NCBI GenBank assembly: GCA_037951105.1
Contig: JBAMJV010011236.1
Span: forward strand, 46,001-110,000
Direction: 5' to 3'
Length of the DNA stretch: 64,000 bases
Source of the DNA: Echinarachnius parma
Taxonomy: Eukaryota > Echinodermata > Echinoidea > Clypeasteroida > Echinarachniidae
Shown: piece by piece, positions 10,290 to 22,419 of the stretch
Numbering within the stretch: the first letter of the stretch is position 1
Layout: every line of letters begins with the position of its first letter
Program-made: the position numbers and the translations under genes
The notes under the pieces: model-generated
What the model was told of the DNA's origin: nothing
Databases searched by the model: none
The model's input: only the letters and a program-made list of their open reading frames with translations

Positions 10290-11925
10290 ACAAGCCGTAT
10301 TCACACGATGAAAGCCAAGTTCTTAAGAATTGCAATTCTTAAGAATTGCAATTCTTAAGAACTTCAAAATGTGTGTTCAAACCATAGAAGTATGACTCCA
10401 ACACTGCCGTTGTAGAACTAGAAGGTAAACTGTATTGTCCGTAGGTACCGTACCCCATAGCCTTTGTACATAAAACAATGGCGGGCTGACGGTCTTGTTT
10501 ACGAGCAGTATTGAACGGAGGAAGTTCGTCACAAAACTGCATTGTGGGGAAATAATATGACGAAACAATAGGAATGTGCGTAAGGCGCGCACTTTACCAA
10601 GCGCACTCACACTGTACATTTTCTATGGCAAAGATGTCATTAGCGCGTACATTTGTGATTTTGCGCGCGATGAATTTGTAAACAATTTTTGCCCTTGGCT
10701 GAGACGGTGATCCGTGTATGAAGGGCGACTCTTCTGCAAATATTGAGCAATCATAAACAGTATTTAACCCAAAATGTAACTAAAAAGTGGTCTTATTGAT
10801 GTAGTAGAAAATGGCAACACAAATTGATTACGCTAGATAAAGAGGTGGTGAATATTTCACCGCTCAATGTGATGTATTTTATTATTTAACTCCAGATCAA
10901 TTTCGAAATACACAGCCTGTCATACTTTTGATGACGTTTTGTGACGTAGCTAAACTGCTTCTAATCGCATGCATACCTAACCGTCATGGCGGCTGAGTTT
11001 ACCCCCCCTGGTTCAAACGATGCCAATTCTCGAAAGTTGCAATTCTTAAGAATTAAAACCGGAAGTAGTGTGCGCGCCTTTCTCATTTGAGGTCACGCGC
11101 ACTCACTTGACTTGTTTTCACACCGGAAGCATATCTCGGTCATGAGGTCAACCCAAACCACGAGTCTCGAATCTGATTGTGTTCAGACGGTAAAAAAATT
11201 AGACTGCGCGCAGTCGCGCGCTTATCGCGCGCTCATTCTGCGCAAAATCTTACAAGTATCTTGTGGTTATCTCATAGAAGTATGAATAAACAAACCAACC
11301 CGTTTATAACTAGAAGGCTCACTTAACGCGCGCAAGTCACGTGTCCCATAGACTTTGTACATGGGCAACATGGCGGAGTGAACCGATTTTTGAAGCTCCC
11401 GTAGCCCACTTCTCCACGTCATCGCGTAGTGACCTAGAAATACTGGACCAATCATCATGCCTATGCAGTGCGTAGACTATCGCGCCTATTTTCCTGCGCA
11501 CTGTCCTAGATTTCATCACGCTTATGAGAACAATGGGAGCCATTGTGACGTATGCATATGAACTTGTTTTATTGACCTCGATCCCGTGACGACGCGTTTG
11601 AACTACTCTGTGATTGGTTAACTGTAGTTCCCAAGTAGCCCATAATGCAACCAGTTGTGGGCTCTTCCGGTGAGCAAAAATCGCTGCACTCTGGCAGCAG
11701 TGACACCCCCCTGGGTTATCTTGTGGTTTGCAAACCACAAGATAACCACAAGATAACCACGAGATTGCGCATATTTTGCAGTGCGCGCAATCTCGTGGTT
11801 TGGAAACCACAAGATAACCACGAGTTTTGCGTGTTCAAACGAGCGCTAACCACAAGATATTCTTAAGAATTGCAAACCACAAGATAACCACAAGATAACC
11901 ACGAGATTGGCTTTTATCGTCTGAA
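10290..11925. mobile_element. Compound fold-back element with palindromic modules
   Basis: The outer ends look inverted: TTCACACGATGAAAGCCAA near 10298 and, reversed at 11905-11925, TTCAGACGATAAAAGCCAA. Inside are two palindrome types: TTCTTAAGAATTGCAATTC around 10320-10364 and 11035-11055, and TATCTTGTGGTTTGC joined to its complement at 11718-11747. Two related internal units (from about 10380 and 11272) share ATAGAAGTATGA, AACTAGAAGG and CCCATAGMCTTTGTACAT. The region is rich in GCGCGC. No protein-coding gene is recognised. Confidence 0.6.
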
Positions 11926-12088
11926 TGCAGCTACAGTGGTCGGTCTTTCCATTAAGCGTCTTTGCTCAGTGTTAAATATGCAGTGCGCACAGACTAGCCT
12001 ATTTCACCTAGGTTGATTTTGGATGTACACATTGCACATATTATTATTATTTACAGTATACAAAAAAGGTCCAGGGGGGGGGGGGGGG

Positions 12089-12387
12089 GTGTTTTACAAA
12101 GATTCTAAGTTGAGCTTAACTCTAAGTTGGACTTAAAAAGTATGGTAAGCCATTTGTAGCCTTGGAATAAAATATATTAAAAAGCAAAAAAGCAATAGAC
12201 TTTGCATAACATGTTGCATCAAGAACATGGTATCTCCTTGATAATAAAACATATTAATGATTTAAATCAACATTTCATGCCTTTGAAAAGGGGACTTTTA
12301 AATTTGTTTCAAAGAAATTAATGACTTTCCATACTTTTTAAGTCCAACTTAAAAAGAGTTCAACTTAGGATCTTTGTGAAACACCCC
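12089..12387. mobile_element. Fold-back MITE (GTGTTTCACAAAGAT family)
   Basis: Inverted ends GTGTTTTACAAAGATTCTAAG and, reversed, GTGTTTCACAAAGATCCTAAG, followed in both arms by AACTTAAAAAG or its complement. Copies are at 47001-47315 and, partial, at 57765-57840. A G run (12074-12089) precedes it. Confidence 0.75.
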
Positions 12388-12659
12388 CCAGATCCTTCAA
12401 GTGCCAATTCGGCACAAATAGGCGGCGCCTATCGCCGGTTCTGAAGCCCTAGAGGCCGCTGCACGTGTATACCTATAATTCATGAAAGCTACAGAAGGCG
12501 GCTTGTCCTCTAATAACGCCCTTTGTGATTATACATATGTTTCATTGTTATTGCTATTATCATTATGACCGATATAATATTGCATTATTATTATTATTTA
12601 AACGCACCATATGCTCAATTAAGAAACAAACATACATGTATAAAATGACCACGCTAAAC

Positions 12660-13029
12660 TTAAAGGGATCTAGAAACATTGTCCAAGTCATCAAAACTTA
12701 CATGGAACTCTAACGTTTCTCTCATACCTTAACAATATAACTAAGCGTGGGACAGGTTTCGGTTTTTCGAATTTCCCTTTCGTCTTAAAGATATTTACGA
12801 TAGGAGTGTTCGGATTTTTAACTATCCACTGGATAGCCATAACCATGTACAAAGTCAGTGCATTGACTTAGTGAATATCACTTTGCGGTTTCGCTCATTA
12901 CTCGGCCATATTACATTAACCATTTAACGTGAAATTTTCAGGCAATACTCGGTGGACATATCAGATCACAACAACATCAACTATTCATCACTTTTTGCAC
13001 ATGTCAACGAAAGTTACTAGATCCCTTTA
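12660..13029 (+). mobile_element. GATC-MITE family, full copy
   Basis: Begins TAAAGGGATCTAGAAAC and ends AGTTACTAGATCCCTTTA, about 370 bp, with the whole internal motif series. A TA duplication is possible but is part of the palindromic end. It faces an inverted full copy 420 bp downstream. Confidence 0.85.
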
Positions 13030-13448
13030 TTATAAGGCGCTTTACATTCAATGAGTAAGCGACTCTCCCTACTACGCGGCTACTGACCGAGGCAGAATTA
13101 CGTGTTCAATTATCATAACATCGAAACTAGATACTCTTGTCATATATCATACATTGCTTAAGTGACTAAAAACTGTTCTTTAATATCCGTTAATCTTCAT
13201 CATTCATCATATACTTTGTTATGTCGCCTCTAGGCGCGATGTTTCCCTCGATGCAAATGATATCACTGTGCGCTCACATCTGAACTAGTCTTTTCCAAGA
13301 GTTATGTAAGAGTTATGTTTTCCAACGAGTGTAACATGTTTTCTATAAGTCTGTGCCTATCGGCAAATGTGGCACACTGACAAACATCCAGGAAGCTCAT
13401 AAATGTTTAATCACATTACAGCTCGGTCTTGCCATTGACAGTGTGCCA
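13030..13448. other. Spacer between inverted MITE copies
   Basis: No gene or RNA recognised. Confidence 0.35.
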
Positions 13449-13844
13449 TTAAAGGGATCTGGTAACTTGGTTGACATGTGCAAAAAGTGATGAATGGTTG
13501 ATGCAATGTATATTGTTGTTATCTGATATGTCCACTGGGCATGCTGGGTATTGTGTGAACATTTCTAGCTAAATGGACGTTATATGGCCGAGTAATGAGC
13601 AAAATGTAGAGTGATATTCACTTACTCATTGCACTGACTCTGTATATACGGTAACGACTATCCAGTGGATAGTTTAACATCTGAACACTTCAATCGTAAA
13701 TATCTTTTTAAAGTAAGGGAAATTTGAAAAAACCGAAACCTGTCCAATGCTTCAATTGTTAATACGAACACAACAAGGTATGAGGGAACTGCTAGATTTC
13801 CGATTGGATTTTGAGGATTTGGACAGTGTTACTAGATCCCTTTA
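13449..13844 (-). mobile_element. GATC-MITE family, full inverted copy
   Basis: Begins TTAAAGGGATCTGGTAAC and ends ACTAGATCCCTTTAA. It is in reverse orientation relative to the 12660 copy, and both termini are retained. Confidence 0.85.
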
Positions 13845-15940
13845 AATATGTATACTAACCATTTGTCTTCCGCTTTTCTTTCCTTTCTGTCCGCTCCTGG
13901 GTTATTGGGTAGTAAATTCGTTTTCTTTAGCTCATCGAACATACATGTTGTCGACATTGAATTATGAATTAAACCCTCCCTTAATTAGATCCCAACAATA
14001 ATTGGAAGATATATATGTGAAAATATATTTTGTCCGCCACCTTCCCCCCCCCCCCCCCCCCCATAAAAAAGGAAGAAAAAAGAAGAAAAAAGAACGATGA
14101 TGTCCAAACAATATTATAGAAATGCATAAATGCCTATTCGAGCTATTTGCGCATGAAGCTTTTTTTAACAGTTTTTTTTAATGAATTTATTTACTATAAA
14201 ACATAGATAATCAATCTACTTTTCTAAGAATGTTAGTATTTTTTTATAGAGTCATTGTTATTAATGAAAACAAAACTGCTTCATTTAGGTCGTGTACTAT
14301 GGATTCTCTGCTACAACTTCTACACCCATTAACGATTTGTATGTATTTAAAAATAAAAATAAAGCAGCATAAACAAACAATTTCCCCATTAAATACGACA
14401 AAACAATTAACCCATTACCCACATTTACGTATAAATGCATCATGATATCCTTTACTTGTGCAATATTGATAATTACAATAATAACTTGTGTCTATTGTTT
14501 TTACCATTTTAACCCCACCAAAGGAAAACAATATTTTAAAACATGTAAACTAAAGCTCATTTGATCAAGACAACGTAACAATAAAATCCATTAAAGAACA
14601 TTATATATGGAAATCTCTAAATCCAGTTTTGCTATGTAATGGCGTGCTTCTACGCCTGTATTGTTTTTCCAGTTTCAAGTTCCAAAACAGGTCACTCAAA
14701 GGGACATGTCAGCTCCTTTCATATTATCAAACAACGATTACAAAGCTGTCAACTCATTATAGAACGCAATTGATGATGTTTTAAAAGAAGGCTTTATTGA
14801 CGAATAAAAAAAACAATATGTTGTTCTGTATACCCTCAAAGGTTGATCTCCACAAAAAAATCAAATGTATAACCTCAAATAAAGTCTGCATTTGTTTTTC
14901 AAAAGTACCTGTTTTTGTGTTTATATATATGCTAATGTCGTGACGTCATTGAATTCAAACTATGATTGTGTGCTCGCTTTACGTACACGCATGACCTTTG
15001 TACTCTGTTGTTCGCGCACAATTACCATTTGTGAACTGCTGTACCGTATCGATCGTGAATACGCCAAAGCTCGGACAAGCATGACAAGGATGTATTCGAA
15101 AAATTCGATTTCTTGGCCCGTACAAACTGGTTCCTTTTTTTAAAGTAAAGGAATCTTGTTTGTTAGGTCAATTGATTAACTAAGAATTGCAAAGTAAACG
15201 ACGTACATTACTTTCTCTCACGTTTTGTGTCTGTTTATGTAGTGCGTGTGCTCCATAAACGGGGGTCTATGAGGGCACGTGCGGAGTTACCAATTTTGTC
15301 GTAATTTGCTAAAGATTGTATCAAAGTATACCATCACGTTTCGGGTTATTTTATCGTTGATATTGTGGATATTATTTGTAATGTTCTTGTCTATTTTTGT
15401 AGTGAGCAAATAGGAAGAAAATAATGAAGTAAATAATGTTTGGTTTTACTTAGTAGATTGGCCTATGGGGATTTTCACGAAAAACGTATATTATTGCATG
15501 GTAATGGATTTTGAGGCTCGTTCCATTACTCATTGATTATTTATGTTTAAAAAAAATCAAATATGGAAAAAGTTCAAGGTTTCAAATGATTTATTTGTAT
15601 GGAATGGTTTTCTAAAATCATGATTTGAATTATCAAAGTAGTGCGTTTCTCCAATAAAGTCTTCTTTTAAGGATCTATATTTGCACTAATTGAATTTATA
15701 TGCGCATTTGTGTTATCCCCCAATACCCGTATGACCACAATAAGTGGATTTCAGGATTGTAAAAGCCTATAGTTGCTATGACGACTGAAGTGTGGCTCTC
15801 ATCCGGATTTCTAAAATGGTGCTCCTTGTTTACTTCGGTTTATTTAAAGAGTAAATAGTAAAAAGTAAATAAAAAGGAATATCTTTATTTTGCGTCAGGC
15901 ACATGCAGGGGGTGATCAAGAGGGAAAGTTGTTTTCTTCA
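13845..15940. other. Intron 1 sequence, nothing recognised
   Basis: AT-rich with a poly-C run at about 14045-14062. Short open frames have no domain signature. No repeat structure was recognised. Confidence 0.35.
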
Positions 15941-16169
15941 TAGCCCGGTCACATATCAACGGATTGTGCAAACGTATGTCAAACGGAGAGCTAAATTTTC
16001 CATCCGTTCTATGCGTTTCTTGTCCGTTCCTTGTCCGGTGATGTACGTTGTTCTATGTTTTGTACATGAAGCAATGGAGACGACTTTCATCACCGGATAA
16101 TTACATTTCGCAAATTGTCTATTCGTTGGGCATACGTTTCCGCGCTATCCGTTGATATCTGACCGGGCA
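15941..16169. mobile_element. MITE (TAGCCCGGTCACATATCAAC family)
   Basis: Inverted termini TAGCCCGGTCACATATCAAC GGAT and, reversed, TTGCCCGGTCAGATATCAAC GGAT, about 229 bp. It directly abuts a GATC-MITE copy on its right. Confidence 0.75.
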
Positions 16170-16170
16170 A

Positions 16171-16535
16171 TTAGAGGGAACTAGTAACATTGTCCAAATC
16201 CACAAAACTTAACTAATGGTTCTCTCATACTGTGTTGTATCCGCATTACCAATTGAAGCATGGAACAGGTTATGGCTCTTCAATTTTCCCCTTCGTTAAA
16301 AATATATTTACCCTTTGAACTATCCACTGGATGGTAATGACTGCGTACAAAATCACTGCAATGAATTAGGGAATATCATTTGCATTTTTGCTCATTACTC
16401 GGCCATAAAACATCAATTTAACGTAAAACTTTCACACACTACTCAAAAGACATAATCAAATCACAAAATAACACATTTTAACAACCATTCAGCACTTTTT
16501 GCACATGCCAACAAAGTTACTAGAATCCTTTAAGT
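16171..16535 (+). mobile_element. GATC-MITE family, full diverged copy
   Basis: Begins TTAGAGGGAACTAGTAAC and ends AAAGTTACTAGAATCCTTTAA, with internal family motifs in order. Confidence 0.8.
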
Positions 16536-18836
16536 TTGTTCCTTCAGCTACATTGCGTTGACAATACAATGGTCATCCTTTATACAGGGCAGAATGGTGG
16601 TGGGGTGGCGGGTGGGGCCATAGAGAATGAGAGTCGTTCAGTTATGTTTGTAAAGCATGCGTGCACCTATAACAGGTAGCCTGGCTAGAATAACACTCAG
16701 GGAGTTGAGAATGTGTACTTGAAGTGCAGGTTAAAAGTGCGTGTATCCTATGACCAAGGTAATAGTAATGCGGTTGTTAAGTGCTTTAAAGAGATGATGG
16801 TCTAGTCTATCATATTAGGCGCTATGTAACATGATATTATTGTATTGTTGTGATATCGTGTGCCAACTAATACTTCATTTATTTATTTATTCATTTATTT
16901 ACTCATGTTTGGCATCTGCGGGTGGGGGCCACAGGACCGATTGAGTTAACCTCCCCCCCGGCCCCCCTAATGGCCCAACTAATGATTGGCGGCAAGGCAG
17001 CAAATATTAACCGTCAGGGCGTTAACCTCATCCAGAAACCTACAATGTTGTTGTCCCTTTGGTATCAATGTGCAATAATATATGCATTAATATTCACCAC
17101 AAACATTCATGGAAGTAATTCAACATCTTTAATAAATGTCGTTTGCTATTTAAGATTTGTTTTGGGGACGCAATCGATATCAAGCTAACCGCGTTCAATT
17201 AATCTTGGATTTGTTCAAAGGAACAAACGTTGTCAATGTGTTTCTATTCTTCATGTGTTTATATGTTTTATGTATGGAAAATATTTGTAATATTATGTGT
17301 TGCTTATTGGCGTACTATGTATCATTTTGAGAACGCAGAAATACATGCAGACAAAAATATTGCAGCAATAACACCATTCATGAAATGCAAATTTGGCTTT
17401 TCTAGATTCAAAACAGCTTGTTTTCAGATTGTCTCAATGTAATTGGAATTGATAAATAATTTTCCTATGAATTGTAATGTCCTAAAATATTGTTTTTTTC
17501 TCGGTCATTTACCTTCACGAAGTCCCAATCGTCATTTGATTATAGAAAAACCACCGAAAACATTATTTTTGTTGGAAACATAAATTCAAATTCCCACGTG
17601 TTAACCGTTTATTTAATGTCATCGGAATCTCATGCGAAAACGGTTACAAATTATTCGACAAAACTTTCGTTTTCGCACTTCAAATATTTGTAAAAGCTCT
17701 CATTCAATGTTGACATTGTGTCTGGTAGCTTTCATAAATACACAATAAATATACAAATCAAATACAAATCAAATCATTCTTATATTGATGCTGTTTAAAG
17801 TGGATTATGCAGTTTTATGCAGATAATATTAAGATTGTTTACAAATAATAATTCCAACTAAGTTCCAAATGATATATGGCTTTGTACAATCAAGTGCACA
17901 TTCCATTTTATACGTTTTTGTTCCCTTTCTACTGGTTCAGTTACCTATTGCAACAGTTACTATCAACAAGTTTTTCGAGAGAAAAAAAGTTGCATAAATT
18001 ACCAGTACATAACATAAGATTATTTAAACAATCAATGACGCACGTTAGAAATCTTACATCGTCCTCCATTGCCGGTCTGTGAGCCTAGCGAATAGTGATG
18101 GTCCCGAGACGGTGGCCAAAGATTTGTCGTAATATGTGCTAAAATAGCGCATTCTTTATAAATATGACTCTGAAGGAAGTACAAAGACTATTGAAGCCAT
18201 TTTTTGTTTGTTTTTTGTGTTTTTAATATATATACTTTCATTTCGTCCAAATTTTACCCGCCAAACGCTTTTCATTTTTGAATAAATTTGCATAAATTAG
18301 GTAGTGAAAATAAAAAAATTAAGAAAAACAAAGAAAATTATTCTAACTCTATCTCCTCTCATGTTTATTACTGGATTGAAGCCAAATTTGGCTGGTATGT
18401 TATCCAACTATATCTCCATGACATGATGAAATCAAATTACCAGATTTTCATTAAAAAAACTTGAATTTTTTGAAATATTTTGGAATGTGATAGGGCTATC
18501 AAAAAAGGCCATCATCATATTGTGCAATGGTATGAACCCAACATCCTGTGCAATTTTTAGCCCAATTGAATGATAAATAGTTAAGTTTTTAGGGAAAATG
18601 TGTGAAAAAATGACTTTTTACAGAAAATGCATGTAAAGATAACCATTATCCATTGCATGTGTACACTAACGATATGCAATAATAATGTTTGAATGCATTT
18701 ATAGTTATTTCTCAGGGCTTTTCATGCTGGATTCATGTTGAGAAGACCATAAAGATATGGTATAGCTAAAAAACAACAACTTACATTTTGTTTTGGATTA
18801 CCAGTACTCCATCCTTAATCGTAGCTCGCATTCATA
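16536..18836. other. Intron 1 sequence, nothing recognised
   Basis: No conserved coding, RNA or clear transposon ends were recognised. Several short AT-rich open frames look random. Confidence 0.35.
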
Positions 18837-18905
18837 GATCAGATGCGCGGTGCCGTATTGCGAACGCCTTTCGCACGGTGCGTAACGCACGTCTTGCTCA
18901 GTGTT
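18837..18905 (+). repeat. Dispersed GC-rich repeat, copy 2
   Basis: Matches the 9478 repeat: ATCAGATGCGCGGTGC, GCGAACGCCTTTCGC, GGTGCGTAACGCAC. Confidence 0.55.
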
Positions 18906-19178
18906 TTGCAATGCGCATCTTCACATATGTTTCATTGACGATGAAGGACCTCCCTTGATATTTTCAAATCGCTTCACGACTGCGTGCCTTTAACATTTAA
19001 AAAGTTTTAATTTATCCCATACCAGACAACACTGCCATCGTCAATGATCCGATATATAGTGGTGAGGATGTCCTGCAAAGTTGTCGCACCCTTCGTACAG
19101 CCACGACCACATACCTTTAAGTTTCCAGTTTCAATTAATGGTTTCTATACTATTGTGTTACTTATCGTTCTTAACAGT

Positions 19179-19298
19179 GGGCAATACTTTAATCGTCACT
19201 CGGCATGGTCCTAGCGAACATGAATGTGTCGCTCGTTGTTAATATTTTCTACGTGTTCGACGCAGTAACAGTATCGACCTTCTATCTTTTAATTGACT
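19179..19298 (+). pseudogene. Decayed duplicate of GPCR exon 2
   Basis: About 170 bp upstream of the working exon 2 there is a degenerate copy. After an acceptor-like TTCTTAACAG it reads GGGCAATACTTTAATCGTC (working copy: GGCAATATCTTCATCGTC). In a shifted frame it then gives NMNVSLVVNIFYVFDAVTV, against DMGVSLVVNVFCVIGILTD in the real exon. Small indels break the frame, the TM2 Asp (2.50) has become Asn, and the conserved WLCEL end is gone. I read it as a dead tandem exon duplication, not an alternative exon. Confidence 0.7.
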
Positions 19299-19352
19299 AA
19301 CATGATCACGAAAACCTTTCTTTAATATTGTCTAATATTTTATCATCTCCAG

Positions 19353-19503
19353 GCAATATCTTCATCGTCAATCTGGCTGTGGCGGACATGGGCGTCTCTC
19401 TTGTTGTCAATGTTTTCTGCGTGATTGGCATACTCACGGATGCGCAGTTCTTCATAGGCAAAGACTGGCTCTGCGAGCTGATTGGTGTAATCTGTATCAC
19501 GTG
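19353..19503 (+). CDS. Class A GPCR, exon 2 (TM2 to start of TM3)
   Basis: Acceptor CATCTCCAG at 19352, donor GTTAGT at 19504, 151 bp, phases +1 in and +2 out. It encodes GNIFIVNLAVADMGV (TM2, about residues 74-98, with Asp84 = 2.50), then DAQFFIGKDWLCEL, where Trp111 and Cys113 are the conserved extracellular-loop-1 Trp and the TM3 disulfide Cys (3.25). The join completes codons to RNI-GNIF on the left and to Cys123 on the right. A decayed duplicate lies just upstream. Confidence 0.9.
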
Positions 19504-19874
19504 GTTAGTACAAAATGTTTAAATTTCCCGCCAAATGCAAAATGATTTTTACTGCTGAAATATAATAAGAATACCATAATAAGAATAATTGCTTTTTTTT
19601 ATGTCAGCTAACACATTTTATTCAAAATATGTTCGCTTTATTTTAATCGCACCATTCTTATATTCTCCATATCATACGTCTATTCTTATTATTTTATGAT
19701 AATGAATGAATCTGTTCAATATTATATCATCGCAGCGATTGGTATTGATAAGTAAGTCAATAGCACGGGTATCTTTCAAGACCAAATTTTGTCTTACCAT
19801 TTCAAATCGTTTAGATTGTTTGCAAATGTTGTATATCTATAAATGAATATAAATATTTGTCTTTGTTTATACAG

Positions 19875-20217
19875 TTGCACTTGTTCGATGTGGAGCATCG
19901 CAGCGATCGGGGTCAACCGGTACGTCAGCATCTGTCACTGGGTGCGGTACCGCGACATCTACAACCGCCGCACCGTGCCCGTCATGCTGCTCGGCCTCTG
20001 GGTCGTATGCTTCCTAATCGACCTCCCGAACATCATCGGCTGGGGCGGTCATCGTTTCGACTGGAAGACCATGGTGTGTACGAGCGACATGGCCATCGAC
20101 TACGCGTACACTATCTTCTTCAGTACGATGGGATTCGGTGTCCCCCTCATCTTCATCATCTACAGTTACGTCCGTATCTACTACCATGCGTGGAGGTCGT
20201 CGTCCAGGCTGAATAAG
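19875..20217 (+). CDS. Class A GPCR, exon 3 (TM3 to TM5)
   Basis: Acceptor GTTTATACAG at 19874, donor GTATAA at 20218, 343 bp, phases +2 in and 0 out. It encodes CTCSMWSIAAIGVNRYVSIC. NRY (137-139) replaces the usual DRY at the end of TM3, as in melatonin receptors. TM4 is about 157-177 with Trp165 (4.50). Loop 2 carries Cys191, the expected disulfide partner of Cys113. TM5 is about 198-222 with Pro213 (5.50) and YSYVRIYY. GC content is well above that of the flanking introns, consistent with a maintained coding exon. Confidence 0.92.
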
Positions 20218-21940
20218 GTATAAAACGCCTGGCAAGTAAAGGCTATCCAAACTTTGTTATAAACTTTGTTATACAAAACAAACAAATAGTAAGAAGTAAA
20301 AATAAAAACACTGCACTTACTAACCAAAATTAATTAAGATATTTTAACAATGTAAAAAACAAAACATTTACGCACGAATTGTGAAGAACATGTGTCTGAC
20401 ATCTTACCAAAATAGGTAAATGTAAGTTTATTTAATAACAAAACTTGCTTACCACGACGTTGCAGTCACGTGACCATATGAAACATTGTGATAATATTAT
20501 TACAACTAAAAGATAATTTTAATTACTGTTTGCATCGTTAGCAATTAAACGATATCACGCAGCTTCTTTTTGTTTTTTAAAATCAAGAAGTTTCTTTAGT
20601 AATTTACCTATTGAATAGTTTTTAAGAGCATTTTTACAGGAGAATATTTGTCATATATCGGGTGAAATTATGGTCAAATAACTTCACGGTATTATATACT
20701 TGATATATTTTTGTTAACATTAACTGGGTTATTGATATTATAGAAATATTTAATGAAATCAAATATGGAATATAACACGAACATTTTTACTTTTGCGCCT
20801 TTTGGATTCTTATCCTCTGGCGCTATTACTTGTTCCCAATTAAGTATACATTGTACTCAAATAAAAACATGACATTACCAATTATATCAAAATTCATAAA
20901 CAAGCCAATAAATGGCAACTTTGGCCTTGTCATTGGTCAATCTGTTAATATGTGAACTTTGCGAATAATTATAAATTGGGATTTCCCAGGTTTGTATATA
21001 TTTCAAAATATAGGTTCCTGATTGCATAAGGTTTATAAAAGATAATACATGACGTTATTTTGTAAAAATGAAACGTGCGATATGAAAGAAGTCAAGCGAT
21101 GGTGCTAATTGAAATGCTACGTGCCACAAGTCATGTAGCGTAGCTTTTTAATAAAAATGAATAAATAAATTACAAAATAAATAGATAAGTAATATTGTAA
21201 GATATTTCCCCAAGGTTATCATAAACAAATCAAGTGCACTACCTACGATTATATCGGATAAAGAAACATAATACATTGTTATTGTAGTTTATTGTAGTTT
21301 TCGTTATAAGTTGGTATTAAATAATCAAATAAATGTTTTCCAACTACTAATAAACATACTAAATTTAGAATAAAGACAAAATACTATTAGCGATATTTCA
21401 AAGAAATTTAAGTGTTTTTTTAAACATGGTATAAAGGACAAAAACAAAATTAATTATGTTATAAATAAACAATAGTTATTATTGCAATGAAACAAGAAAA
21501 TTATGTAATTGAAAATAGAGCAAACGCATCAATCGTATATGCGAGTGTTTCAAACCGATAATGGGTAACCTGGCTACGACTGAATCTTTGGCATAATTCT
21601 TTTTATTACAACAATGCAATTGTACATCACATGTTATATGTTATATCAACAAAAATATAAGACTCTATAACACCATACATGTCAACATTGTTTACTGTAA
21701 ATGATGGATATTTATATATAACATTAATTTAGATGAAATGAAGCAAAGTAGATAATGCATTATTCACCAACTTAAAACATGTATATTTGTATTCATTCTA
21801 TTCCGACAAAGATCCCTCGTCTTCTTCAGGGTAACAAACAAGTCTTTACATTTAATAACATCAATTTAAATACATATAGGCAGCTTTTAAGTATAGCTAA
21901 CTATTTACATTCTTGAATGCTACCCTCCTTTATCGTTTAG
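20218..21940 (+). other. GPCR intron 3
   Basis: Starts GTATAA and ends ATCGTTTAG. AT-rich sequence with no transposon termini or RNA gene recognised. Confidence 0.7.
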
Positions 21941-22294
21941 GTCGCAAAACTGGATGGGATGTCATCCCGTCGTTCGTCCGACATGCGGTTGGCACGGTCC
22001 GTGCTCATAATTGTCATCGTCTTCTTCACGATGTGGGCGCCTTACGCCTTGACCGTGATCATCGATCGCGATTCCCTCGCCCATCGCAACCTCTACATCT
22101 TCTCGGCTCTGCTCGCGCACACCAACAGCAGCATCAACTGTTTTCTCTACGCGGTGACCAACAGGAACTTTCGGCAGGGCTACGCGTACTTTCTGAGCAT
22201 CGTTTTCTGCAGGTCAACACCTGCGCCACAATTTCTCGCAAAAGTCAACCTATCGGCGTCGCAAAGAACGATCGATCTCGAAGATCAAGTCTAG
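21941..22294 (+). CDS. Class A GPCR, exon 4 (TM6, TM7, C-tail)
   Basis: Acceptor at 21940, phase 0, stop TAG at 22292-22294. It encodes a basic loop 3 end (SSRRSSDMRLARS), TM6 about 254-279 with FFTMWAPY (Trp269 = 6.48, Pro271 = 6.50; the usual Cys 6.47 is Met), and TM7 about 287-309. TM7 ends NSSINCFLY, so Pro 7.50 is replaced by Cys304. The opsin retinal-lysine position (7.43) is His297, so it is not a photopigment. Helix 8 begins NRNFRQGY. The C-tail is about 35 residues and ends TIDLEDQV. The final codons and 3' UTR (22269-22362) are duplicated inside a MITE at 26623-26716. Confidence 0.92.
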   Translation, partial: VAKLDGMSSRRSSDMRLARSVLIIVIVFFTMWAPYALTVIIDRDSLAHRNLYIFSALLAHTNSSINCFLYAVTNRNFRQGYAYFLSIVFCRSTPAPQFLAKVNLSASQRTIDLEDQV

Positions 22295-22362
22295 CTTGCA
22301 TGCAGGATAGATCAGGACAGGAACAAACGGCTTTACAATGAGTAAACTACGCTCTCTTTTAA
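22269..22362 (+). repeat. Donor segment copied into a MITE at 26623-26716
   Basis: These 94 bp span the last eight codons, the stop and 68 bp of presumed 3' UTR of the GPCR. They match the reverse complement of 26623-26716 at every base I compared. Confidence 0.93.
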
Positions 22363-22419
22363 GCCGAACCATATGCAACACCAATAACGTCCTCTCGGGG
22401 CCCTCTCTTTTGTAGGACC

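Noticed and set aside
19179..19298. Functional mutually exclusive exon
   Set aside because: Frame-breaking indels and loss of the TM2 Asp and WLC motif make it a decayed duplicate; kept as a finding only.
4633..22294. Opsin identity for the GPCR
   Set aside because: The retinal-binding Lys in TM7 is replaced by His297 and the TM3 motif is NRY, so it cannot be a standard photopigment.
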